Shown: in pieces, positions 35,591 to 44,999 of the stretch | How positions within the stretch are numbered: position 1 is the stretch's first letter | Layout: every line of letters starts with the position of its first letter | Source of the DNA: CAVYBY01 sp963766935 | GTDB taxonomy: Bacteria; Actinomycetota; UBA4738; HRBIN12 | DNA: 64,000 nucleotides | NCBI GenBank assembly: GCA_963766935.1 | Contig: CAVYBY010000009.1 | Coordinates: 62,001 to 126,000, forward strand | Direction: 5' to 3' | Position numbers and translations under genes: made by a program | The notes under the pieces: generated by a model | Seen by the model: only the letters and a program-made list of their open reading frames with translations | What the model was told of the DNA's origin: nothing | Database searches by the model: none

Positions 35591-36318
35591 CGGCCGACCC
35601 GCCCGCCCTCGAGGTCCGCGGTCTGACCGTGTTTCACGGTCAGCTCCGCGCGGTCTCCGACGTCAGCCTGAGCGTCGACGCCGGCGAGGCCTACGCCATC
35701 ATCGGAGCCAACGGCGCGGGCAAGTCGACGTTGCTCCGCACGATCGCCGGCCTGCACCGGCCGGCGGAAGGCGCCATCCTGCTCGATGGCACCGACATCA
35801 CGAGCGAACGGCCCGACCGGCGTGTCGGGCTCGGCGTCGCCCTCGTCCCGGAGGGACGCCGGCTCTTCCCGTCGCTGACGGTCGAGGAGAACCTGCTCGT
35901 CGGAACGGCCAACGCCCGCCCGGGCCCGTGGAATGTCGAGCGCGTCTTCGAGCTCTTCGAATGGATGCGCGACCGGCGCCGGCAGCGAACCGCGCAGCTG
36001 TCCGGGGGCGAGCAACAGGCGGTGGCCATCGGCCGTGCGCTCGTGGCCAATCCCCGCGTTCTGCTGCTCGACGAGGTCTCGCTCGGTCTGGCACCCGTGG
36101 TCGTCCGTCAGATCTACGAGCTGCTGCCGGAGCTGCTCGCATCCGGCATGACCGCGTTGCTCGTCGAACAGGACGTCAGCCAGGCGGTGCGGGTGGCCTC
36201 GCATCTCCAGTGCCTGCTCGAGGGCCGAACCACGCTCGACGGCCGCCCGGGGGAGTTCACGCCGGAGCAGATCGAAGCGGCGTATTTCGGGTTGACCCAA
36301 ACCGGGGCGTCCGGATGA
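35587..36318 (+). CDS. livF: ABC transporter ATPase, LivF type
   Basis: Second ATPase of the importer, 243 residues. Walker A GANGAGKSTLLRT, LivF-type GVALVPEGRRLFPSLTVEENL, ABC signature LSGGEQQAVAIGRAL, Walker B VLLLDEVSLGLAP and H-loop-equivalent LLVEQDVSQA (Gln replacing His, as is common in LivF). Forms the cytoplasmic heterodimer with LivG. GTG start, 4-base overlaps with both neighbours. Confidence 0.92.
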   Translation: MTADPPALEVRGLTVFHGQLRAVSDVSLSVDAGEAYAIIGANGAGKSTLLRTIAGLHRPAEGAILLDGTDITSERPDRRVGLGVALVPEGRRLFPSLTVEENLLVGTANARPGPWNVERVFELFEWMRDRRRQRTAQLSGGEQQAVAIGRALVANPRVLLLDEVSLGLAPVVVRQIYELLPELLASGMTALLVEQDVSQAVRVASHLQCLLEGRTTLDGRPGEFTPEQIEAAYFGLTQTGASG

Positions 36319-37184
36319 CGTGGGTAAACGCGGTCGTGCAAGGCGTCTTGCTCGGCGGGCTGTTCGCGCTGTTCGCCTGCGGGCTCTCGCTGCTGTTCGG
36401 CACGATGAAGGTCATCAATCTCGCCCACGGCGATCTCGCCGTCGTCGCCGCGTTCATCGCCGTCGAGTTCGTGCCGTCGACGCACCTGCCCGCGGTGTGG
36501 TCCTTCCTCCTGGTGGTCCCCATCTTCATGGTGATCGGCTATGTCGGGCAGCGGACGCTCATCCAGGCGAGCCTCGATCGCGGACCCTTCACCGTCCTGC
36601 TCGTGACGTTCGGGTTGTCGATCATCATTCAGAACGGGCTGCTCGAGCTCTTCTCCGCCGACAGCCACTCGCTCGACATCGGGTCGTTCGCCAGCGACTC
36701 GTTTCGGATCACCTCGCAACTGTCGATCGCGTATCTGTCGATCGCGATCTTCGTCGTGGCCGTCGCCGTCCTGCTCGCGCTGCAGCTTGTCTTGTCCCGG
36801 ACGCAGGTCGGCAGGATGATCCGCGCCGTTGCCGACGATCCGGAGGCCGCACAGCTCGCCGGGGTCGATCACCGGCACGTGTTCGCGGTCTGTTCGGCGA
36901 TCGCGTTCGCCACCATCGCGCTCGCCGGACTCACGTTCGGGATGTATTCGTCGTTCAATCCGAGCATCGGACCCAGCCGCCTTCTGTTTGCGTTCGAAGC
37001 GGTCGTCATCGGCGGGATCGGATCGCTCTGGGGGACGCTGATCGGAGGGATCATCCTCGGCGTCGCGCAGGTGGTCGGGGGCCGGATCGATCCGAGCTTC
37101 CAGGTGCTGTCGGGGCACCTCGTCTTCCTGGCGGTGCTGGCCGTCCGGCCGCAGGGCCTGATCGGTGGGAGGGTCGAAGCATGA
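36315..37184 (+). CDS. livH: ABC transporter permease, LivH type
   Basis: Membrane subunit, 289 residues with about eight helices. Family markers: QGVLLGGLFALFACGLSLLF, KVINLAHGDLAVVAAF (the INLAHG motif of LivH) and VVIGGIGSLWGTLIGGIILG (EAA-like coupling loop). Pairs with LivM to form the channel. ATG overlaps the livF stop by 4 bases; its stop overlaps livM likewise. Confidence 0.93.
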   Translation: MTWVNAVVQGVLLGGLFALFACGLSLLFGTMKVINLAHGDLAVVAAFIAVEFVPSTHLPAVWSFLLVVPIFMVIGYVGQRTLIQASLDRGPFTVLLVTFGLSIIIQNGLLELFSADSHSLDIGSFASDSFRITSQLSIAYLSIAIFVVAVAVLLALQLVLSRTQVGRMIRAVADDPEAAQLAGVDHRHVFAVCSAIAFATIALAGLTFGMYSSFNPSIGPSRLLFAFEAVVIGGIGSLWGTLIGGIILGVAQVVGGRIDPSFQVLSGHLVFLAVLAVRPQGLIGGRVEA

Positions 37185-38212
37185 GCGAGACTCCGGGCGC
37201 CGCGGCGTCCGCTTCCGGCGTCCGCGTCGTGCGATCGCGCCACACGATCCGCTGGACCGCGGCCGGCGCGGTCGCGCTCATCGCGGTCCTGGCCTACCTC
37301 CCGTACGCGGTGTATGCGGGGACCACCGACACGCTCGTCAACCTGTTCATCCTCGTCACGATGGCCAGCATGTGGAACCTGCTCGCCGGGTACGCGGGTC
37401 TGGTGTCGGTGGGACAGCAGGCGTTCATCGGGCTCGGCGCCTATCTGCTCCTGTACCTGGCGCTCCGAGGCGTCGATCCGTTCCTCGCGATCCCGCTTTC
37501 GGCTCTGGGGTGCGCCGCGCTGGCCGTCCCCATCTCGCTGTTGGTGTTCCGATTTCGTGGCGGCTACTTCGCCATCGCGACGTGGGTGGTCGCCGACGCC
37601 TGCCAGCTGTTCGTGAGCCGGTCGACCACGCTGGGGGGCGGAACCGGCTCCGGCGTCGCCGGGTTCCCCGACATCGACCCCGGATTGCTCGGCGCGTACG
37701 TGTATTGGTCGGCCCTCGTGGTGATGGTGCTCTCGCTCGGCGCCGCGTACATGCTGCTTCGCGGCCGGCTCGGGCTCGTCCTGACCGCCATCCGCGACGA
37801 CGAGATCGGGGCCCGCAGCGCCGGCGCGCGGGTAACCAGGGCCAAGCGCGTCGTCTATCTGGTCGCCGCCGCCGGCTGTGGCGCCGCCGGCTGCCTGCTC
37901 GCGGTGAGCCAGCGGTTCGTTCAGCCCGGATCGGTCTTCAGCGTCCAGTGGTCGGCAGAGATGATATTCGTGACCGTCATCGGCGGCATCGGTTCGATCG
38001 AAGGGCCGATCGTGGGGGCGATCATCTACATCGTTCTGCAACAGACGCTCGCCCAGCAGGGCGCCTGGTATCTCATCCTGCTCGGCACGGTGGCGGTCGT
38101 CGTCGCCGTCTGGGCGCCTCGAGGGATCTGGGGTCTCATCTCGTCGCGCACGAACCTGCGCCCGTTCCCCACCGGGTATCTCCTCCGACGCGACACGACG
38201 CCCGATGCGTAG
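37181..38212 (+). CDS. livM: ABC transporter permease, LivM type
   Basis: Second membrane subunit, 343 residues, about ten helices. Markers: NLLAGYAGLVSVGQQAFIGLGAY (LivM motif), RFRGGYFAIATWVVADA, LTAIRDDEIGARSAGARVTR and VIGGIGSIEGPIVGAIIYI. The order substrate-binding protein-G-F-H-M is unusual compared with the enteric order but common in actinobacterial aromatic importers. Its last 8 bases overlap the next lipoprotein gene. Confidence 0.93.
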   Translation: MSETPGAAASASGVRVVRSRHTIRWTAAGAVALIAVLAYLPYAVYAGTTDTLVNLFILVTMASMWNLLAGYAGLVSVGQQAFIGLGAYLLLYLALRGVDPFLAIPLSALGCAALAVPISLLVFRFRGGYFAIATWVVADACQLFVSRSTTLGGGTGSGVAGFPDIDPGLLGAYVYWSALVVMVLSLGAAYMLLRGRLGLVLTAIRDDEIGARSAGARVTRAKRVVYLVAAAGCGAAGCLLAVSQRFVQPGSVFSVQWSAEMIFVTVIGGIGSIEGPIVGAIIYIVLQQTLAQQGAWYLILLGTVAVVVAVWAPRGIWGLISSRTNLRPFPTGYLLRRDTTPDA

Positions 38213-38792
38213 AGGATCCGCGCGCGCCTGGATGGTGTTGCCGAGCGTCCTGCTCGTCGCCGGGTGCAGTGGGGGCTCCGCGGCGCCGACCGACTCACTC
38301 TCGGCCTCCCCACCGGCCTCCTCCCCGCCGGCCTCCTCACCGGCGACGCCGGCGAGTCCCTCCCCGAGCGCCCTCGGCGCGCATTTCGAGAACGCGTCGG
38401 TCTCGATCGACTACCCCGCGGACTGGCGGCAACAGGACCAGGAGAGCGGTCCGCTGTTCCTGTATCCCGGTGGGGGGGCGGTCGTCGGTATCCAGGTGGC
38501 CAGGTGGCCGAAGACGCTCGCAAAGCTCGTCAAACCGGCCGAGGACGTGGAGAGGGGCGGCTTCGACACCTTCGAGCTCGACGGGACGGCGGACGCCACG
38601 CTGGATGGGAACCCGGCGATCGAGCTGACCTTCCACGGCGCCTTGAAGGACGGAACCACGTTCCGCGCCTTCGCGATCTGGTCGGTGACCGGCGGCCGCG
38701 CCTACCGCTTCGGGTTCAAGGCGCACACCGACGAGTTCGACGACCTTCTGCCGATCGCGCAGGCCATGATGGCGAGCTTCCGCATTCTCTAG
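38205..38792 (+). CDS. Putative lipoprotein of unknown function
   Basis: 195 residues. A signal peptide ends in the lipobox LLVAGC, followed by a Ser/Pro/Ala-rich linker (~25-55) and a compact domain starting FENASVSIDYPADWRQQDQ and ending IAQAMMASFRIL. The F..A.vsi.yP..W pattern resembles small PsbP/DUF1795-like domains of surface lipoproteins, but I cannot assign a family with certainty. It starts inside livM (8-base overlap), so it is probably expressed with the importer; a role as accessory surface protein is conjecture. Confidence 0.75.
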   Translation: MRRGSARAWMVLPSVLLVAGCSGGSAAPTDSLSASPPASSPPASSPATPASPSPSALGAHFENASVSIDYPADWRQQDQESGPLFLYPGGGAVVGIQVARWPKTLAKLVKPAEDVERGGFDTFELDGTADATLDGNPAIELTFHGALKDGTTFRAFAIWSVTGGRAYRFGFKAHTDEFDDLLPIAQAMMASFRIL

Positions 38793-38831
38793 GTCGGGCC
38801 GGACCCGGCGTTTGGCTTGGGTCCTCGAGAT

Positions 38832-39869
38832 CTAGGAGGCGGAAAGGATCACCTTCAACGCGTTGGTTTCTCCGGCCCTCGAGAACGTGTCGTAGGCGTC
38901 CATCGCGTCGGACAGCGCGAATCGGTGCGTCGTGAAACGCGTGGGGTCGATCGTTCCCGCCTGGATGGCTTTGAGCAGGGTCGGGATCGTGAACGTGTCG
39001 ACGAGCCCCGTCGTGATCGTCACGTCGCGCGTCCACAGCGTCTCGAGGTGCAGCACGGCCGGCTTGCCGTGCACGCCCACGTTGGCGACATGGCCTCCCG
39101 GGCGGACGAGCTCGGTGGCCTGCTCGAAGGTCTCCGGCAGGCCGACGGCCTCGATCGTGACGTCGGCTCCCAGCCCGTCGGTCAACTCGTCGACGGCTGC
39201 CTTCGCGTCGGCAGGATCCACCGCGCGGTCGGCCCCGAACGCCTCGGCCCAGGTACGGCGGGCGGGCGTCGGGTCGATCGAGATGACGGCCGCCGGCGAG
39301 TAGAGGTGGGCCCCCATGACGGCGGCGAGCCCCACCGGGCCTGCCCCGATGACCGCTACGACGTCTCCCGGCCGGACGGTCCCGTTCAAGACGCCGACTT
39401 CATACCCGGTCGGCAGGATGTCCGACAGATACAGCACCTGCTCGTCGGTGAGCGTCTCCGGGATCTTGTAGAGCGAGTTGTCCGCGAACGGGACCCGCGC
39501 GTACTCGGCCTGAACCCCGTCGATCAGGTGGCCGAAGATCCAACCACCACCACCGAGGCATTGGCCGAAGTTCCCCGTCTTGCAGAACCGGCACCTGCCG
39601 CACGCCGAGATGCACGAGAGCAGAACATGGTCACCGATGTCGAAGGAGTGCACGCCGGCCCCGAGCTCCGTGACCGTGCCCACCGCCTCGTGTCCGAGGA
39701 TCCGGCCGGCCGTCATCTCCGGGACGTCTCCCTTGAGGATGTGCAGGTCGGTCCCGCAGATCGTCACGGCGTCGATCTTGACGATCGCGTCGGTGTCGAC
39801 CTCGATCTTCGGGTCGGCGACCTCGTCCCAGCTCTTCTCTCCGGGTCCGTGATACACAACTGCGCGCAT
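38832..39869 (-). CDS. Zinc-dependent alcohol dehydrogenase
   Basis: Medium-chain dehydrogenase, 345 residues. Catalytic zinc region ICGTDLHILKGDVP and GRILGHEAVGTVTELG; structural zinc cysteines in CISACGRCRFCKTGNFGQC; NAD(P) site VIGAGPVGLAAVMGA. The YLSDILPTGYEVG segment matches the Pseudomonas/Mycobacterium zinc alcohol dehydrogenases related to formaldehyde/2-propanol enzymes. A good GAGGAGG site precedes the ATG, supporting this start. The frame is open into the upstream metallo-hydrolase gene, which is explained by a frameshift there. Substrate unknown. Confidence 0.92.
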   Translation of the reverse strand: MRAVVYHGPGEKSWDEVADPKIEVDTDAIVKIDAVTICGTDLHILKGDVPEMTAGRILGHEAVGTVTELGAGVHSFDIGDHVLLSCISACGRCRFCKTGNFGQCLGGGGWIFGHLIDGVQAEYARVPFADNSLYKIPETLTDEQVLYLSDILPTGYEVGVLNGTVRPGDVVAVIGAGPVGLAAVMGAHLYSPAAVISIDPTPARRTWAEAFGADRAVDPADAKAAVDELTDGLGADVTIEAVGLPETFEQATELVRPGGHVANVGVHGKPAVLHLETLWTRDVTITTGLVDTFTIPTLLKAIQAGTIDPTRFTTHRFALSDAMDAYDTFSRAGETNALKVILSAS

Positions 39870-39902
39870 GGCATCCTCCTCGTCATCTTGGCTCGTCATC
39901 CC

Positions 39903-39932
39903 GGCTCGCCACGTCCTGGCTCGCCACGTCCT
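39903..39932. repeat. Two 15-bp tandem repeats between hydrolase and dehydrogenase genes
   Basis: GGCTCGCCACGTCCT occurs twice in direct succession, with a third diverged copy just before. It lies in the short non-coding gap; no function is evident. Confidence 0.7.
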
Positions 39933-39984
39933 TCCCCGATGCTCTCCGAGCCCGGGCGATGACGGAAGGACGAACGCCCCTGTT

Positions 39985-40793
39985 TTAGGGGGTCTCCCGG
40001 CCCGCTCCGCGCCCGAAGCCGGTGAGCACCTCGTCGATCCTTCCCGCAGCTCGTCGCCGTCGAACGAGCGGCCGTGGCCGGAATGCACGATCCCGGCGGG
40101 CAGGGCCCGAAGCCGCTCCAGCGACTCGGCGAAGGCGTCCCGGTCCGTCCATCCGAGCGGCGCGTCCACGTAGACCGCGTCGCCGCTGAAGCAGGCCGCC
40201 CGCTCGCCATCCCACAGGCAGATCGACCCGGGGGTGTGGCCGGGCGTGTGGAGCACCTCGAACGCCCGGTCGCCGAGATCGATCACGTCGCCCTCGCCGA
40301 CGAGAGTTGTCGGCGACGAGGCGGCCGTCGACCAGGCGGCGACGTCGAACCCTTCCTCGGGCACGGCCGTCAGGGCAACCTCGGAGGGAACCGGACACTC
40401 GTAATAGGTGAAATCCTCGATCAGCCATTCCGGGAAGTCGGATCGAAGCAACCGGAGCGGGGCGGGGATCGGCATGGCTGCGTCGGCGGCGTGCGACCGG
40501 CGGTCGGGGAACTCGTGAAGCCCGCCGATGTGATCGAAGTGCCCGTGCGTTGCGACGACGACGACGGGCCGGTCGCCACGGAGCCGGTCGATGTGGGGAC
40601 GGAGCGGCCCGATGCCGTTTGCCGCGTCGACCACCAGGTCCCGGTCGCGCCCGGCCACGTGCCACACGTTGGACTCGAGGAACGGGTCGACGAACGGCTC
40701 CCACAGCCGGGTCACGCCGTCGCCGAGTGCCTCCGCACGAAACCAGTCCGGCCGCACCGGCAGACCGAGCGACCGGTCATCGACGTTTCCCAT
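39985..40793 (-). CDS. MBL-fold metallo-hydrolase (single-base frameshift)
   Basis: Metallo-beta-lactamase-fold hydrolase, about 269 residues. Zinc motif ATHGHFDHIGG (HxHxDH), then LHTPGHTPGSICLWDG, FSGDAVYVD and HSGHGRSFDG. It starts at ATG (MGNVDDRSLG). Near 40045 the frame changes: after FDGDEL the natural continuation RIDEVLTGFGRGAGRETP followed by TAA is reached only by restoring one missing base; total length 3n+2 agrees. Without that, the frame reads straight into the alcohol dehydrogenase through ~55 residues of non-protein-like sequence. A glyoxalase-II-like or lactonase activity is possible; substrate unknown. Confidence 0.82.
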
Positions 40794-40839
40794 CAGGCGG
40801 ACGGTACCGCAGGTCCCGTCACCTGATATCCATTCGGGC

Positions 40840-41517
40840 GTGATCGAGCGCCGGATCCGGGGGCTGCTGTTCGACTTCGACGGGTTGCTGGTCGACACCG
40901 AGACGCCGACCCGCCTCGCCTGGCGGGAGGCCTACGAGGCCCGCGGCCAGCGGCTCCCCGAGGATCTGTGGGCGGCCGCGGTCGGCACGCGCGATCCGTT
41001 CGACCCGTTCGTTCATCTCCAGGAGGTAAGCCGGCAGGACCTGTCGGACGTCGCGGAGCAGCTGGCCGCGCGAGAGGCCGAGCTGGTTCGACAGGAGCGG
41101 CTGCGTCCCGGCGCGGCGGGCTGGATCGAGGACGCCAGGGCCCGGGGCCTTCGGCTCGCCGTCGTCTCGAGCAGCACGACGGCCTGGGTCCGCGAGCACC
41201 TCGACCGGCTGGGCATCGGCGACCGGTGGGACGGCCTCTTCTGCGCCGATGACGATCCTTCGTCGGCCAAGCCGTCCCCGTTCCTGTACCGTTCGGCGCT
41301 CGATGCGTTGGATCTCGAAGCCGGAGAAGCCGTTGCGCTGGAGGATTCCCCGAACGGGATCGCGGCTGCGAGCGCCGCGGGAGTGTTCGTCGTGGCCGTC
41401 CCGAACCCCGTGACGCAGGTCATGGACCTGTCGGGCGCCGATCTGTTCCTGGCCTCCCTGGCGGATCTGCGTCTGGGCGAGCTTCTGGCCCGTCTCGAGG
41501 GGAGCTTCGGCGGATGA
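40840..41517 (+). CDS. HAD-superfamily phosphatase/phosphomutase (beta-PGM-like)
   Basis: Haloacid-dehalogenase-type hydrolase, 225 residues. Motif I LLFDFDGLLVDTETP with the nucleophilic Asp and the second Asp; motif II VVSSSTTAW; motif III Lys in SSAKPSPFLY; motif IV VALEDSPNGIAAASAAG. The cap insertion after motif I marks the beta-phosphoglucomutase/gph subgroup. GTG start. Its stop overlaps the ATG of the epimerase gene by 4 bases, so both are one transcript, divergent from the MBL hydrolase. A sugar-phosphate substrate is likely. Confidence 0.9.
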   Translation: MIERRIRGLLFDFDGLLVDTETPTRLAWREAYEARGQRLPEDLWAAAVGTRDPFDPFVHLQEVSRQDLSDVAEQLAAREAELVRQERLRPGAAGWIEDARARGLRLAVVSSSTTAWVREHLDRLGIGDRWDGLFCADDDPSSAKPSPFLYRSALDALDLEAGEAVALEDSPNGIAAASAAGVFVVAVPNPVTQVMDLSGADLFLASLADLRLGELLARLEGSFGG

Positions 41518-42536
41518 AGCTCCTCGTGATCGGCGGCACACGGTTCTCCGGCCGGGCGTTGTCCGGGCTCGCACTCGAACACGGTCACGAGGTGACGCTC
41601 TTTCACCGGGGGAGCGGCCCCGAGGACCCGTGGCCCGAGGCCGAGCACATCCACGGCGACCGAAACGGCGGCATCGGGCTCCTCGGGGGCCGCGCCTTCG
41701 ACGCCGTGGTCGACATGTGCGGGTTCGTCCCGCGAGAGGTGCGCGAGTCGGGGGCCGCGCTGGCCGGCGCCGGCCTCTACGCGTTCGTGTCTTCGGTGTC
41801 GGTTCACACCGACGACGCGCGGCCGTATGCGACCGAGGACGACGACATCCGCGAGCCGGCGCCTCCCGAGACCGAAGAGGTCACGGACCTGACGTACGGA
41901 CCGCTCAAGGTCGCGTGCGAACTTGAGGTCCGCCGCCGGTTCGGTGATCGATCACTCGTCGTGCGGCCGGGGTTGATCGTCGGGCCGCACGATCCAACCG
42001 ACCGGTTCACCTATTGGGTCCGGCGTGTGGCGGGCGGTGGCGAAGTGCTCGCGCCGGGGCCGCCTTCGTATCCCGTGCAGTGGGTCGACGCGCGCGATCT
42101 GGCGGAGTTCATCCTGTCGATGTGTGAGGCGGGAACCGGTGGAACGTTCTCCGCGGTTACGCCCGCGGGTGAGCACACCATGGAAGAGCTCCTCGAGACA
42201 TGCCGCTTCGTCTCCGGCTCCGACGCGACCCTGACCTGGGCCGACCAGGCCTTTCTCGACGAGCGCGGGGTCGAGGCGTGGAGCGAACTGCCGTTGTGGA
42301 TCCCGCAGGAGCCGGGCGCCATGCTGGGCGACTCCTCGCGCGCGATCGCGGCCGGTCTCGGGGCTCGGTCGGTGACGCAGACCGTCGCCGACACGCTGGC
42401 CTGGGATCGGGAGCGGCCGCAGACATGGCCGATGGGTGCCGGGCTCGACCCGGACCGCGAACGCACGCTGCTCGCGGCTTGGCATGCACGAGGCCTGCCG
42501 GGGGGCAGCCACCTGGCAGATCCCGATCGGTGGTGA
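41514..42536 (+). CDS. NAD-dependent epimerase/dehydratase (extended SDR, atypical)
   Basis: Short-chain dehydrogenase-like protein, 340 residues. Nucleotide motif KLLVIGGTRFSGRALSGLAL (GGTxFxG, the atypical glycine pattern of plastid CSP41-like SDRs), then YAFVSSVSVH, LTYGPLKVACE (Tyr-x3-Lys) and VRPGLIVGPHDPTDRFTYW. The active-site Tyr and Lys are present, so a redox or epimerase reaction on a nucleotide sugar is possible; RNA-binding relatives also exist. Coupled to the HAD gene upstream. Confidence 0.87.
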   Translation: MKLLVIGGTRFSGRALSGLALEHGHEVTLFHRGSGPEDPWPEAEHIHGDRNGGIGLLGGRAFDAVVDMCGFVPREVRESGAALAGAGLYAFVSSVSVHTDDARPYATEDDDIREPAPPETEEVTDLTYGPLKVACELEVRRRFGDRSLVVRPGLIVGPHDPTDRFTYWVRRVAGGGEVLAPGPPSYPVQWVDARDLAEFILSMCEAGTGGTFSAVTPAGEHTMEELLETCRFVSGSDATLTWADQAFLDERGVEAWSELPLWIPQEPGAMLGDSSRAIAAGLGARSVTQTVADTLAWDRERPQTWPMGAGLDPDRERTLLAAWHARGLPGGSHLADPDRW

Positions 42537-42642
42537 GTCCCATCCGTTCGTGTCGGTGAACGTTGCGGGCTCTCAGTTGCAGCAGGCGGATCCGAGGGTC
42601 TGCCGACACGCCCGGTGGTCGGCGCTGCCTAGAACGAGTGAC

Positions 42643-42831
42643 TCAGTGCGAGAAGTAGTCGGCCTTGTCGTAGAGCCGGACGTTGTGACAGGCGGGGCAT
42701 ACCTCGCCGATGTCCTCCACCCTCACCGCGGGGTCCTCGTCGCCGCCCTTGCGCTTGACGGGCGCGGCGGGCTGCGCTTCGAGGAACAGCATGGTCCCTT
42801 CGAACTCGGTCCCGCAGGATTTGCATTTCAA
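42643..42831 (-). CDS. Small zinc-ribbon protein
   Basis: 62 residues. Two CxxC pairs, CKSCGTEF at residues 3-6 and VCPACHNVRLYD near the middle, form a zinc ribbon; a basic, acidic-patched linker lies between. The only start in frame is TTG, since a TGA lies eight codons upstream. No family is recognised; such proteins often bind nucleic acid or act as small regulators. It is alone, between convergent and co-directed genes. Confidence 0.65.
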   Translation of the reverse strand: MKCKSCGTEFEGTMLFLEAQPAAPVKRKGGDEDPAVRVEDIGEVCPACHNVRLYDKADYFSH

Positions 42832-42880
42832 ATAGATGCATCCATGGTCTCACGTCCGGCTGGTTGTGAGCATCGCGGCC

Positions 42881-44448
42881 TCACCGGACCGTGAAATCGG
42901 CCCCTGCCAGCTTCGTGTAACTGTCGTCCGCCAGCAGATAGAGGCTGTATCTGCCGGGCTTGATCGGCCAGGGTCCCTCGGCGGCCATGTTGATCGTGGC
43001 GCGGCCGTCGACGGTCGCGTCCGCATAGAGCCACTGGGCGTAGGAGGCGACGTTGGGGTCGGCGTGCCGCCGGTACACGCCGATCCAATCGAATCGGTTC
43101 CCGGGCGAGAAGCTCCAGGTCACTTCGATCGGGTCGCCAACGCCGTAGCTCCGCCGGTCGGTCGTGATCACGGGTCCCATACCGACGTCGTTCACCCAGA
43201 ACGGGATGGTGGAGAGCGACCGGCCGGAGGCGTCGAGCAGGGCGGCGTCGTACGCGCCGGCGGTCCAGTCACCGCTGGGCTTCAGCTCGACGACCCCGTC
43301 CGTTCCCACCGCCGGAGCCTCGGCGACCGATGACGTCGCCGGGTCGCCGCCGGCCGGCACCGCGACGACGCGGTGAGCTTCGGCGTCGGGGGCATGGAAC
43401 CGAACGGTGGCGGTCTCGTCGGTCTCGATCAACCGCCGGTCGACCGCGACCATCGTCGGCGGCGCGGCGAGCGAGACATCGAACGTCGTGACTTCTGCCC
43501 GGTGGTCGCTCGGCCACGGTGTGATCACGACGTCGACGCCGGGGACACCGGCCTCGCCGACGATCTGCGTCTGGACCGGCTTCGCCGGCCCGCCGTCGTA
43601 GATGAAGTCGATCCGATCGCGGGTATCGCCGCGTCGGTACGGGTTGTAGCCGGACACGAACGGCCGGTTCGCCGGCCACGTCAGCCCGGGATCGGCCGCC
43701 GGGTCCGGGAAGAGCTCGCGGTAGGAGTCCCGGAGCCCAGCGGCCTCCACGACCTCACCGACGGGCCAGTCGACCGGGTGCTTCTTGTCCGGCTGACCCT
43801 TGATCGCGTCCGGCGTCCAGTCCAGGTGCGAAGGGGTGTTGAAGTCGCCCATCAAGAACACCGGCATTCCTCCGGAGACAGCGAGGAGAGCGCTTCGACC
43901 GTGGGTTGCACCGCGGGAACTCGCAATCGATTCTCGATGGCGACGACGTCGTCCACGCTCATGCCGGCACGAATGTGGAACGGGCCGTAGCTCTGCGACG
44001 GCAGGTGCACGTTGCCGATCGCGATGACCCGGCCGGGCTCGACCTCGACGTAGGTGAACAGGCTGTCGTCGGCCGGCGCCAGCAGGGGGAACTTCGAGAC
44101 GATCTGGGTTCGGTTGTCGAAGTAGTCCCAGCCGAGGGCTCGGGCAATGCGCGGCATCTGTGCGTAGCCCTCCTCGATGGCGACCACGTCGGCCCCGGCA
44201 GCCTCGATCGCCTTCGGGACGCTGCGGAAGTCGACCTGTGTGCCGCCGTACTCGATGTTGAACTCCATGAGCTTGATGCGGACCGGCGGCCCCGGTGTCG
44301 CGGACCGCGGCGTCGTGACGGGCGCCGACGGGCTCGGCGCCGGCGAGCCCCCGATACACGCGGCCAGAGAGATCGTGCCCACGACGGCTGCAACGGCAAC
44401 CACCGACCGCCCGGCGCCGGCACACCGGGCGCCGCGACTCCGTGACAT
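42881..44448 (-). CDS. Secreted endonuclease/exonuclease/phosphatase-family lipoprotein (single-base frameshift)
   Basis: Mg-dependent phosphoesterase of the DNase I-like superfamily, about 522 residues. Signal peptide with lipobox ISLAAC, Pro/Ser-rich linker, then EFNIEYGG, VVAIEEGYAQM and IAIGNVHLPSQ in one frame, and VFLMGDFNTPSHLDW, RDRIDFIYDGG and PSDHRAEVTTF in another. They rejoin near 43868 (after ALSSLSP) by inserting one base; total length 3n+2 agrees. The C-terminal ~170 residues are a separate beta-rich domain. All catalytic motifs are intact. Substrate (nucleic acid, phospholipid or phosphosugar) unknown; it is anchored outside the cell. Confidence 0.85.
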
Positions 44449-44477
44449 GCGCGGGACGATACCGGCTCGGCGATTCG

Positions 44478-44999
44478 TCAACGGGTCGACAGGCGCCAGA
44501 GACGTTCTCCATCTTCGAGCTCGTCGGTCGGGATCATGCTGAGCCGGCGCGCGACACCCTTTGACGCCTCGTGGTCGTCGTGGATCGCCGCGACGAAGTC
44601 CCCGACGCCGACCGGCCCGGCGAGACATTCCATCATCGCGGCGGCGCCCTCCGACGCGTAGCCCTGCCGTTGGGAGGCGAGTCCCACGACCCACGCGAGC
44701 CGCGCGGAGTCGCCGTCCACGGTCGCTTGGAGATATCCGACCGCACGGCCATCGTCCTTGATTCGCATCACCCAGTTGAGCCACAGCTGTGTTCCATCGG
44801 GCGATCGTCGTGAGGCAAGGCCGGCGTAGCTGGCACGAAGCGCCTCGACGCTCGCCGGGGGCTCGTCACCGGTGAACGCGCCCAGGTGAGGATCGAGCAG
44901 CATCTCGAACATCTCTTCCGCGTCGGCCTCGGTGATCGGAACCAGATCGAGCCGAGCGGATTGGATGCGCAGGACTGCGTCGTCGGGAGTTGTGACCAT
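44478..44999 (-). CDS. GNAT-family N-acetyltransferase
   Basis: Acetyltransferase of the RimJ/RimL type, about 173 residues. It starts RIQSARLDLVPITEADAEEMFEM, has GYLQATVDGDSARLAWVVG and the acetyl-CoA loop SQRQGYASEGAAAMM, then HDDHEASKGVARRLSM. ATG at MVTTPDDAVLR is chosen; the frame is open 36 codons further upstream but reads as low-complexity non-protein. Divergent from arsR across ~200 bases. Substrate unknown (antibiotic, peptide or small amine). Confidence 0.86.
   Translation of the reverse strand: MVTTPDDAVLRIQSARLDLVPITEADAEEMFEMLLDPHLGAFTGDEPPASVEALRASYAGLASRRSPDGTQLWLNWVMRIKDDGRAVGYLQATVDGDSARLAWVVGLASQRQGYASEGAAAMMECLAGPVGVGDFVAAIHDDHEASKGVARRLSMIPTDELEDGERLWRLSTR

Noticed and set aside
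38832..40898. Genuine hydrolase-dehydrogenase fusion protein
   Set aside because: The dehydrogenase has its own ribosome site and ATG, and a single missing base explains the lost hydrolase stop.
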